10,914 nt of DNA from Lachnospiraceae bacterium (lineage in GTDB: Bacteria; Bacillota; Clostridia; Lachnospirales; Lachnospiraceae), in NCBI GenBank assembly GCA_029068665.1, contig JAIECC010000245.1, forward strand, positions 1 to 10,914, in the 5' to 3' direction. Under the pieces are notes generated by a model. It worked only from the letters and a program-made list of their open reading frames with translations. It was not told the DNA's origin and searched no databases. The position numbers were made by a program, and so were the translations under genes. This document shows positions 1 through 5,831 of this stretch, in pieces; position 1 is the stretch's first letter; the number at the start of each line of letters is the position of its first letter.

Positions 1-225
1 CCAGATGGACAATACCTTCTTGTAGATATAAATGGAACAAAAGATCCTCATTACAAATTTCTACTACAGGCAGAAAGCAGGGAAATCAACCGCCAAAAGA
101 ACAGGATAATGAAAAATGCTGAGATTGTATATAATCATAAGTTGCAGAATGGAGATAAAACACCTTTAGCTAAGAGAACAAATAATTTTTCTTTGTTAGA
201 GCAAAAATGTAAACAATATAAATGA
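1..225 (+). CDS. 3' end of an unrecognised protein (partial)
   Basis: Frame 1 is open from the first base of the window to a TGA at 223-225 and gives 74 residues; the start lies outside the window. The translation begins PDGQYLLVDINGTKDPHYKF and becomes lysine-, asparagine- and glutamine-rich (charged, soluble-looking), with no membrane segment. The region is AT-rich compared with the genes after it. I do not recognise the family. The charged tail would suit the C-terminus of a larger protein from an accessory or mobile element, but this is only an impression. No T-tailed hairpin is obvious after the stop, and 131 bases separate it from the next gene. Confidence 0.55.
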   Translation, partial: PDGQYLLVDINGTKDPHYKFLLQAESREINRQKNRIMKNAEIVYNHKLQNGDKTPLAKRTNNFSLLEQKCKQYK

Positions 226-266
226 TAATAAAATTTGCAGACATAATGTAATGTTTGTTGTTGAAT

Positions 267-327
267 ACAATGGTCTCCATTGTTCCATATTATAATTAAC
301 ACCACAGATTTCTCTGACAGTGTTAAT
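267..327 (+). promoter_or_regulatory. Promoter and two palindromes upstream of the small heat shock gene
   Basis: A consensus -10 TATAAT lies at 291-296, but there is no good -35 at 17 bp. Instead, a perfect 7-bp inverted repeat with a 3-base centre (ACAATGG TCT CCATTGT, 267-283) occupies the -35/spacer zone. A second inverted repeat, ATTAACAC (295-302) and GTGTTAAT (320-327), overlaps the -10 and the presumed start of transcription; inside it CAGA (305-308) can pair with TCTG (313-316). The placement suits an operator for a regulator, or a leader hairpin. It is not a CIRCE element (TTAGCACTC-N9-GAGTGCTAA), and I see no CtsR heptad repeat. The regulator is unknown. Confidence 0.5.
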
Positions 328-356
328 AAACAAAAGTAGGAAAGGAGACAAGGCTT

Positions 357-830
357 ATGTTAAGACCAAGTATTTGGGGAGAAAATTTATTTGATGACTG
401 GATGGCGTTCCCCTTTGGAAGAGATTTTGGGAAGAACTTTGAAAAGGAATTTTTTCCGGCAGAGAATCCGTTGTATGGTAAAAATGCCAGGAACATGATG
501 AAGACGGATGTTCGGGATATGGAAAATCATTATGAGATTGATATTGATTTGCCGGGCTTTAAGAAAGAAGAAGTCAATGCAGAGTTGAAGGATGGTTATA
601 TTACCATTTCCGCTGCAAAGGGACTGGAAAAGGAAGAGAAGGATCAGGAAACCGGTAAGTATATCCGTCGGGAACGATATGCAGGCAGTATGAGCCGCAG
701 CTTTTATGTTGGGGCAGATGTTGCTCAGGATGAGGTTCATGCCAAGTTCGAGGATGGTATTCTTCAGTTGACCATTCCGAAAAAGGAAGGAAAGGCAGAA
801 GTGCAGAAGCATTACATTGCAATTGAATAA
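357..830 (+). CDS. Small heat shock protein, Hsp20/alpha-crystallin family
   Basis: An ATP-independent cytosolic holdase that binds unfolding proteins during stress and forms oligomers. It has 157 residues, usual for bacterial Hsp20. Residues 1-45 are an aromatic- and charge-rich N-terminal arm. The alpha-crystallin domain runs from about 48 to 145, starting around 'MMKTDVRDMENHYEIDIDLP', with the family signature GILQLTIPK at 134-142. The C-terminus carries the I-x-I anchoring motif (IAI, 154-156) that docks onto a neighbouring subunit. ATG at 357 follows an AAAGGAGAC ribosome binding site at good spacing. The gene stands alone, between palindromic promoter elements and a strong terminator, so it is probably transcribed singly. 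Family-level function is secure; which stress induces it is not visible. Confidence 0.95.
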   Translation: MLRPSIWGENLFDDWMAFPFGRDFGKNFEKEFFPAENPLYGKNARNMMKTDVRDMENHYEIDIDLPGFKKEEVNAELKDGYITISAAKGLEKEEKDQETGKYIRRERYAGSMSRSFYVGADVAQDEVHAKFEDGILQLTIPKKEGKAEVQKHYIAIE

Positions 831-843
831 GTTTGGTTCGGAG

Positions 844-887
844 AAGAGGATGGAAGCATCAGTGTATAAGATTCCATCCTCTTTTTT
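844..887 (+). terminator. Rho-independent terminator after hsp20
   Basis: A perfect 12-bp stem AAGAGGATGGAA (844-855) / TTCCATCCTCTT (872-883) with a 16-base loop, followed by a T run (882-887). It sits 13 bases after the hsp20 stop and ends that single-gene transcript. Confidence 0.9.
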
Positions 888-905
888 GTTGGAATCTTTT
901 TTGAT

Positions 906-941
906 ACATTTAAGAAAAATGTAAGATAAGGCTATTATAAT
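906..941 (+). promoter_or_regulatory. Promoter with 11-bp-phased direct repeat, probable response-regulator site
   Basis: The -10 box TATAAT is at 936-941 and there is no recognisable -35. Two copies of a TAAGA-core repeat (ATTTAAGA starting at 908, ATGTAAGA starting at 919) lie exactly 11 bp apart, and the second ends about 10 bp before the -10. This is the geometry of PhoB/PhoP/OmpR-family activator sites, which replace the -35. An imperfectly overlapping inverted repeat ACATTT-N5-AAATGT (906-922) is also present. The downstream gene is an OmpR-family regulator, so positive autoregulation is the natural inference. A leader of roughly 110 bases follows, with no gene seen in it. Confidence 0.6.
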
Positions 942-1057
942 TCATCTCATAAAGACGGATGGAAAATATCGGGCAGCACATTCGGGTAAAAGAAAAGTTG
1001 TAAACGATAACAGGAGAAGATAAAATTAGTAACAGAAGAACAGATTGGGGAAAATGT

Positions 1058-1771
1058 ATGGAACAGTATAATATTTTAGTAGTAGATGATGACAAAGGAA
1101 TCGTCGATTCCTTAAGTAAACTCTTGGAGTGTGAAGGCTATAAGGTCTTAAAGGCTTATGATGGAATGGAAGCAGTGGATATGATGGAGAGAAATCAGAT
1201 TCATTTGATTCTGCTGGATGTTATGATGCCGAAGTTAAACGGACTGGCGGCTTTGATGAAGATACGGGAAAAGAAAAATATACCGGTGATCATGCTGTCT
1301 GCAAAAACCGAGGACAGCGACAAGGTTTTGGGACTTTCCATGGGTGCAGATGATTATGTATCAAAGCCTTATCATCCGGAAGAGCTTATGGCAAGAGTTA
1401 AATCCCAGCTTCGAAGGTATTTTACCCTAGGGGCGTTTGATACGGCAGTCAGTAAAAGAGAAGAAGATGTGCTGGAAAATGGCGGCTTACTCCTGAATCG
1501 TAAATCAAAGGAGCTGTTTGTAGACGGAGAACTGGTAAAATTAACGGCTACAGAATACAAAATTGTGGAATTTCTCCTGATAAATAAAGGAAATGTATTT
1601 TCAGCAGAGGAAATATATGAAAGGGTATGGGAGGATCCTGTGGGTTATGCCGTAGAAAATACCGTTATGGTTCATATCCGGAGAATCCGGGAGAAAATCG
1701 AGATTAACCCGAAGAAGCCCAAATACTTAAAGGTAGTGTGGGGGATAGGATACAAAATCGAAAAAATGTAA
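1058..1771 (+). CDS. OmpR/PhoB-family response regulator, VanR-like
   Basis: DNA-binding half of a two-component system. 237 residues. The receiver domain (about 5-120) has the acidic pocket D10-D11-D12, the phospho-acceptor D54 in LLDVMMP, the switch residues S81 and Y100, and the conserved K103 in SKPY. The winged-helix effector domain spans about 137-237, with LTATEYKIVEFLL and the recognition region ENTVMVHIRRIREKIE, ending in the WGIGYKI wing. Overall the receiver resembles VanR ('GADDYVSKPYHPEELMARVKSQLRRY'), but no vancomycin-resistance genes are nearby, so no van symbol is given. The ATG follows a weak site (GGGGA, 1047-1051). The kinase gene starts 16 bp after the stop, so the two form an operon. 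A tandem repeat before the promoter suggests it regulates itself. Confidence 0.95.
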   Translation: MEQYNILVVDDDKGIVDSLSKLLECEGYKVLKAYDGMEAVDMMERNQIHLILLDVMMPKLNGLAALMKIREKKNIPVIMLSAKTEDSDKVLGLSMGADDYVSKPYHPEELMARVKSQLRRYFTLGAFDTAVSKREEDVLENGGLLLNRKSKELFVDGELVKLTATEYKIVEFLLINKGNVFSAEEIYERVWEDPVGYAVENTVMVHIRRIREKIEINPKKPKYLKVVWGIGYKIEKM

Positions 1772-1778
1772 AAGGAGG
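1772..1778 (+). promoter_or_regulatory. Ribosome binding site that fixes the kinase start
   Basis: AAGGAGG sits 8 bases before ATG 1787. The in-frame GTG at 1778 shares its first base with this site and could not use it, so ATG 1787 is the start. Confidence 0.85.
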
Positions 1779-1786
1779 TGTCAACA

Positions 1787-3334
1787 ATGGAAGCAGAAAA
1801 AGAACAGAATACAAAACCAAAGAAGACGAATAGGAACGGATGGTTCTGTCTGTCCTGCTGTTGGATTATTTTCTTCACATTGTTAATTATGCTGATATCA
1901 GAATATAGCCATATCATAATGACGGGATCATACTATGAGCTTTGGAACGGATTTTCTTTTACAGGAACCATAGGAATAATATATCTGATTATTCTTTCAA
2001 TTGCTACCTTTATATTCATGAAAAGGCATTCATTAGCTTTGGTGATAAAGGAGCGGAAAGTTGACAGATGGTATCTGGAGATATTGATAGTGGGAATCAT
2101 CGATATTGTAGTTATAGCATGGAGAGTATTGCCGCTGATTTATCAGACGAATGATATTTATTTATGGCTTGCAGGTTACCTGGGAGGCAGTCTCTCTGGC
2201 GCTATATTATTATATAGTGCCGTGGCGCTGTTGATAAGAAAAAGAACCCTTAAGCTGACAAGGAGTACATCTTTATTTATAAGACAATATGATATATATA
2301 AGAACCGAACACCATTGGAATGGGAAATAGCCCGCCGTCATAGAATTTACTGGATACTGGCATTGGGATTTTTGATACTGATAAGTGTTATGTATATGAT
2401 TTGGTTGTTTGATGACACTTTTTCAAATCTATGGTGGTATATAGTACCTGGGATTCTGTTGGTTTTTCTTGCCTATGTATCGGCAAGAAATCATATTCTG
2501 TCAGATGCGGGAAAGCTGGTTCTGGGAATACAGAAGCTTAGTGAAAACATGGAACCACGAGAGTTAATGGAACTGCCGGAGCAGTCGGTATTTTATGAAG
2601 CGGCCTGCGAGCTTCTTCAGATTAAAAGACTGATGGATGAAAATGTCGAAAAACAGGTCCAGGCAGAACGAATGAAAGTGGAACTGATTACTAATGTGTC
2701 ACATGATTTAAAGACTCCCCTTACTTCTATGGTTGGGTATACAGAACTGCTGAAAAAGGAAGAACTGAATCCTGCAGCAAAGGATTATGTGGATATTATT
2801 TCCGACAAGCAGGAAAAGCTGGCGGATATGATTCAGGATATTTTTGAACTCTCCAAAGCCGCCAGTAATTCGGAGCAGTTGAATATAGAAGTCCTGGATA
2901 TGAACAAGCTGGTAGAGCAGATCATGACTGATATGGAGGACACACTGAATGACTGTGAATTCACCTATGTAAAGAAGCTTGCGGAGGCTCCATTGTCATT
3001 CCATGGGGATAACACGAAGATGTATCGTGTGGTTCAGAATATATTGGAAAACACCGTAAAGTATTCACTGGCACATACCCGGGTATTTGTAGAAACGGAA
3101 GCCATTGGGGGAATAGTGAGACTGAGGGTGAAAAATACAGCCAGCTATGAGATGGACTTTAGCCCGGAAGAAATCCTGGAGCGCTTTACTAGAGGGGACA
3201 AGGCCCGAACCTCTGAAGGTCATGGTCTGGGTCTGGCGATTGCCTCCAGCCTGGTAGATAACATGAATGGGAGTCTGTATGTGGAAACAGATGGAGATTT
3301 ATTTAAGGTGACAGTGGAAATGAAAAGCATTTAA
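1787..3334 (+). CDS. Polytopic sensor histidine kinase (six TM), VanS-like core
   Basis: Membrane kinase that should phosphorylate the regulator encoded just upstream. 515 residues from ATG 1787. About six hydrophobic segments fill the N-terminal half (roughly 19-39, 58-78, 96-118, 124-150, 187-208, 214-232), joined by short loops, so there is no sizeable extracellular sensor domain and no evident HAMP. The HisKA domain carries the phospho-acceptor H306 in NVSHDLKTPLTSM. The ATPase domain has an N box NILEN (418-422), an F-box-like ERFTRGD and a G box GHGLGLA (478-484), so the catalytic residues look intact. Signals are probably sensed within or at the membrane, as in intramembrane-type kinases; this is inference. 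No transporter or target operon sits beside the pair. Confidence 0.93.
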   Translation: MEAEKEQNTKPKKTNRNGWFCLSCCWIIFFTLLIMLISEYSHIIMTGSYYELWNGFSFTGTIGIIYLIILSIATFIFMKRHSLALVIKERKVDRWYLEILIVGIIDIVVIAWRVLPLIYQTNDIYLWLAGYLGGSLSGAILLYSAVALLIRKRTLKLTRSTSLFIRQYDIYKNRTPLEWEIARRHRIYWILALGFLILISVMYMIWLFDDTFSNLWWYIVPGILLVFLAYVSARNHILSDAGKLVLGIQKLSENMEPRELMELPEQSVFYEAACELLQIKRLMDENVEKQVQAERMKVELITNVSHDLKTPLTSMVGYTELLKKEELNPAAKDYVDIISDKQEKLADMIQDIFELSKAASNSEQLNIEVLDMNKLVEQIMTDMEDTLNDCEFTYVKKLAEAPLSFHGDNTKMYRVVQNILENTVKYSLAHTRVFVETEAIGGIVRLRVKNTASYEMDFSPEEILERFTRGDKARTSEGHGLGLAIASSLVDNMNGSLYVETDGDLFKVTVEMKSI

Positions 3335-3338
3335 AAGA

Positions 3339-3367
3339 GTGACAATATGGCAGATTTTGGTTATACT
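3339..3367 (+). promoter_or_regulatory. Likely sigma-A promoter for the 76-residue gene
   Basis: GTGACA (3339-3344) and TATACT (3362-3367) are 17 bp apart, just after the kinase stop. The expected transcript start is near 3374, giving a leader of about 70 bases. Read-through from the kinase operon is also possible because no terminator is visible between. Confidence 0.5.
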
Positions 3368-3446
3368 GAAAAGGATTCAGAAATTTTGATTAAGGAGTAC
3401 AGGTTCAGGAAATCCTTATAGTACAGAAGAAAAGGAGTGCATTGTC

Positions 3447-3677
3447 ATGAAAAATCCCGCAGCATTATTTAAGATAAAAGGTCTTTGGGATCAGTTTGTT
3501 CAAAGTCATCCCAAGTTCCCTCAGTTTTTACATGCAGTTGCCAGCTCCGGCGTTGGGGAAGACAGTATTATTGAAGTTCAAATTACCCAGCCGGACGGAC
3601 AGCAGATGAAGACCAATATCAAGGTAAACCAGTCTGATCTGGAATTATTTGAACAGCTTAAGACTCTGATGGAATAA
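3447..3677 (+). CDS. Small conserved-looking protein of unknown function
   Basis: 76 residues, ATG preceded by AAAGGAG with 9-base spacing, so translation is well supported. I do not recognise a named family. Visible layout: an amphipathic N-terminal helix (PAALFKIKGLWDQFVQSHP), a second helix with FPQFLHAV, a beta hairpin (IIEVQITQPDGQQMKTNIKV) and a C-terminal helix (SDLELFEQLKTLME). It has no signal peptide, membrane segment, cysteine cluster or metal motif, so it is probably a small folded cytosolic protein. It has its own probable promoter and a strong terminator, and so looks like a single-gene unit rather than part of the kinase operon. A binding partner or adaptor role is possible but unsupported. 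Confidence 0.8.
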   Translation: MKNPAALFKIKGLWDQFVQSHPKFPQFLHAVASSGVGEDSIIEVQITQPDGQQMKTNIKVNQSDLELFEQLKTLME

Positions 3678-3694
3678 AAAATTATATCTGAGAG

Positions 3695-3739
3695 AATCAA
3701 CGGTAGCCCGGAAATAAGAGGAATGCCGTTGATTTTTTT
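3695..3739 (+). terminator. Rho-independent terminator after the 76-residue gene
   Basis: Stem AATCAACGG (3695-3703) / CCGTTGATT (3726-3734), extendable inward by a G-U and an A-T pair, followed by seven T (3733-3739). It begins 18 bases after the stop codon and insulates the sigma-factor operon. Confidence 0.88.
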
Positions 3740-3757
3740 ATTAAAATTCAAATATCG

Positions 3758-3783
3758 TGCAACGAGACTGAATTTTTGTCGGG
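3758..3783 (+). promoter_or_regulatory. Candidate ECF-type autoregulated promoter
   Basis: TGCAACGA (3758-3765) followed by TTGTCGGG (3776-3783) resembles the AAC / GTC signature of ECF sigma promoters, directly before an ECF-like sigma gene. The gap between AAC and GTC is 14 bases, somewhat shorter than the usual ECF spacing, so this is tentative. No good sigma-A promoter is seen in the same gap; TATAGA at 3785-3790 is an alternative -10. Confidence 0.35.
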
Positions 3784-3821
3784 ATATAGATTGAAGATAC
3801 AAAAAGAAAGAGGGTATACCA

Positions 3822-4382
3822 GTGCAGGATGAGAGGATTGTGGAGTTATACTGGCAGCGGGATGAAGCAGCCATTCGGGAAACGGAACAGAAATATGGCC
3901 CCTATCTTTCCAAGATTGCATATAACATTCTTGCAGATTGGGAGGATTGTAAGGAATGTGTCAATGATACCTGTTTAAAAGCGTGGAATTCCATACCGCC
4001 ACACAAGCCCCAGGTTCTTAGAACCTATCTGGGAAAGTTGACAAGAGAACGTTCCATTGATATGTTCAAATGCCGGAACCGGGCAAAGCGGCAAGGGTCG
4101 GAATATACTGCTTCCCTGTCGGAACTGGAAGAATGTGTTTCCGGAGGCGATAAAACAGAGCAGAGTGTTGATATGCATTTGCTGGCAGAGGCAATAAATG
4201 ATTTTCTTCATACGCTGTCACCGGAAGCCCGCAATACATTTGTAGGAAGATATTATTTTATGGATTCTATTAAGGAGGTAGCGGCTTACTATGGTATGAG
4301 TGAATCTAAGGTGAAAAGCATGCTGCACCGTACCAGGCTGGGACTGAAAGCCTATTTGGAACAGGAGGGATTTAACCTATGA
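3822..4382 (+). CDS. ECF-like sigma-70 family RNA polymerase sigma factor
   Basis: Redirects RNA polymerase to a small set of promoters in response to an envelope signal passed on by its membrane partner. 186 residues. Region 2 spans about 20-90 (YGPYLSKIAYNILADWEDCKECVNDTCLKAWNSIPP, then TRERSIDMFKCRNRAKR). A charged linker follows. Region 4 spans about 130-180 (LSPEARNTFVGRYYF, then the helix-turn-helix MDSIKEVAAYYGMSESKVKSMLHRTR). The start is taken as GTG 3822, with AAAGAGG at 3807-3813 eight bases upstream; no ATG fits. The stop overlaps the next gene by 4 bp (ATGA), typical of sigma/anti-sigma pairs and translational coupling. A candidate ECF promoter lies upstream. Its regulon is not visible beyond this operon. 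Confidence 0.9.
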   Translation: MQDERIVELYWQRDEAAIRETEQKYGPYLSKIAYNILADWEDCKECVNDTCLKAWNSIPPHKPQVLRTYLGKLTRERSIDMFKCRNRAKRQGSEYTASLSELEECVSGGDKTEQSVDMHLLAEAINDFLHTLSPEARNTFVGRYYFMDSIKEVAAYYGMSESKVKSMLHRTRLGLKAYLEQEGFNL

Positions 4383-5629
4383 AACAAGAGTGCATTAGTG
4401 ACGCTTTAAATATGCTGCCGGATGATATGATTGAAGAAACCGGTAAATTGCGGGAACATCCGGCAAAGTCAAAACATAACTCATGGAAATGGATGGCTGT
4501 TGCCGCTTGCCTTATAGCTGCAGTTTACGCGGGTATTCGATTCCTTCTTCCATGGGTGCCTGCAGGAGGCGGAGGGTGGAGTCCTGATAATAATGGACAA
4601 AAACTTCCGATATTGACCATTGCAGAGGATACAAGCGATGCCATGGGCTTTGAAGGATATCTTGCCTATGATATATCGGAGCTTGTCAATGAAAACCCTT
4701 GGAATGAAACCATGAAACTGACTACCTTGCCGGTCTATCAGAACCGGTTGACTTATGATGAATATTATAGGGTTTCCGGAGGCGATTTTGAAGCAATGGA
4801 AGCACTTCTGCTTGATATTGCAGGCAGGCTGGGCATGAATACAGATGAACTTGAGATTAAGGATGATACACCGGATGAGGAGCAGCAGTCAGCCATTATT
4901 GAAAAGCTGGAAATGGTAGGCGATGATGTTCCGGAAGGGTATTTTGCTCCTACAAAACTGATTGCAGAAAGCAACGGCATACAGATTGAAGTGGATACTG
5001 CCTTGACAGCAGCGATTACATTTGAACCGGCAGTGACACTGCCCGGAGAATATAACTATACCTATGAGTCTACTTATGAGGAACTGGAAGTAGTTGCTGA
5101 ATATCTGAAAGAGCAATATGGGGCGTTAATTGGAATGGAGGAGCCGATCCTGGATATACATGGAGGGGACTATAATATATATAATCAGCAAGGGTATGAG
5201 CTTGCCTTCTATGAAGGAGACGGAGATATCACCAGCCGGATGCTTAATTATAACTTTAATCAGACAATATTTTACTGTGATGATAATGGAAAGCTATTCC
5301 TGGTAAGAGTCTTTCATCCGGACCTGTCAGACAAAACCGGAGATTATCCTGCTATCTCACCAGAGGAGGCTGAAACACTTTTATTAAACGGGAATTATAT
5401 TACAACGGTCCCGGAAGAAGTACCGGGGCAGGATTATATTGCAGGGGTGGAACTGGTCTACCGCACCGGGTCAAGGGAGGAATACTATATGCCCTATTAT
5501 CGCTTTTATGTAGAACTTCCCGGTATGGAGCGGGATAATGGATTGAAGACCTATGGGGCATACTATGTTCCTGCCATAGACGGTGAGTATATCTCCAATA
5601 TGCCTGTATGGGATGGAAGCATGAATTGA
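4379..5629 (+). CDS. Single-pass membrane protein, probable anti-sigma factor/sensor
   Basis: 416 residues in three parts: a short cytoplasmic N-terminus (1-35) containing ALNMLPDDMIEET, one transmembrane segment (about 38-58, WMAVAACLIAAVYAGIRFLL), and a roughly 350-residue extracytoplasmic domain rich in acidic and aromatic residues (many Tyr, Glu, Asp). There is no lipobox, no zinc-binding HxxxCxxC anti-sigma motif and no recognisable enzyme motif. The 4-bp overlap with the sigma gene and an AGGAGGG site inside that gene's end show coupling. By position and topology it most likely holds the sigma factor at the membrane and releases it on a signal; the short N-terminal segment would be the sigma-binding part. 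The ectodomain's ligand is unknown. Its acidic nature might suit cation or cationic-peptide sensing (speculative). Confidence 0.75.
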   Translation: MKQECISDALNMLPDDMIEETGKLREHPAKSKHNSWKWMAVAACLIAAVYAGIRFLLPWVPAGGGGWSPDNNGQKLPILTIAEDTSDAMGFEGYLAYDISELVNENPWNETMKLTTLPVYQNRLTYDEYYRVSGGDFEAMEALLLDIAGRLGMNTDELEIKDDTPDEEQQSAIIEKLEMVGDDVPEGYFAPTKLIAESNGIQIEVDTALTAAITFEPAVTLPGEYNYTYESTYEELEVVAEYLKEQYGALIGMEEPILDIHGGDYNIYNQQGYELAFYEGDGDITSRMLNYNFNQTIFYCDDNGKLFLVRVFHPDLSDKTGDYPAISPEEAETLLLNGNYITTVPEEVPGQDYIAGVELVYRTGSREEYYMPYYRFYVELPGMERDNGLKTYGAYYVPAIDGEYISNMPVWDGSMN

Positions 5630-5659
5630 TGGCGGAAATAATGTCCGGAGCAAAAGCAG

Positions 5660-5712
5660 AACAAGAAAAACTCCCGCTGACGAATGGCAAATGTGCGGGA
5701 GTCTTCCTTGTT
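5660..5712. terminator. Long hairpin terminator between convergent operons, possibly bidirectional
   Basis: The core stem ACTCCCGC (5670-5677) / GCGGGAGT (5695-5702) is flanked by outer pairing AACAAG (5660-5665) / CTTGTT (5707-5712) across a small internal loop. On the plus strand the tail is only TCTTCCTTGTTT. On the minus strand the core is followed by TTTTTCTTGTT, a better U tract, so it may serve the convergent pyrophosphatase gene at least as well as the sigma operon. Confidence 0.7.
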
Positions 5713-5716
5713 TCGG

Positions 5717-5744
5717 GGAGGTGTGAAAAAGCTTTCAACACTCC
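5717..5744. repeat. Second imperfect hairpin in the convergent gap
   Basis: GGAG (5717-5720) pairs with CTCC (5741-5744), TGT (5722-5724) with ACA (5738-5740) and GAAA (5725-5728) with TTTC (5733-5736), with single-base bulges. It lies between the two convergent stops. A role in 3'-end stability or termination is possible but weakly supported. Confidence 0.35.
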
Positions 5745-5831
5745 TTTACTATAGCGATAAATTGTGATTAATCTGTGTTCCCTATCTTAAAGAAATATGT
5801 TTAAATCCTTAAGAAAAGAATGGAAAATCTT

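Noticed and set aside
226..356. CIRCE or CtsR heat-shock operator
   Set aside because: The palindromes present do not match the TTAGCACTC/GAGTGCTAA or GGTCAAA heptad patterns.
387..822. Antisense open frames across the hsp20 gene
   Set aside because: They are shadows of a clear alpha-crystallin coding frame and show no family features or ribosome binding sites.
1778..1786. GTG start adding three residues to the kinase
   Set aside because: The GTG overlaps the AAGGAGG ribosome binding site that serves ATG 1787.
1058..3334. Glycopeptide-resistance vanR/vanS locus
   Set aside because: The regulator is VanR-like in sequence, but no vanH/A/X-type ligase or dipeptidase genes are present and the kinase has a different membrane plan.
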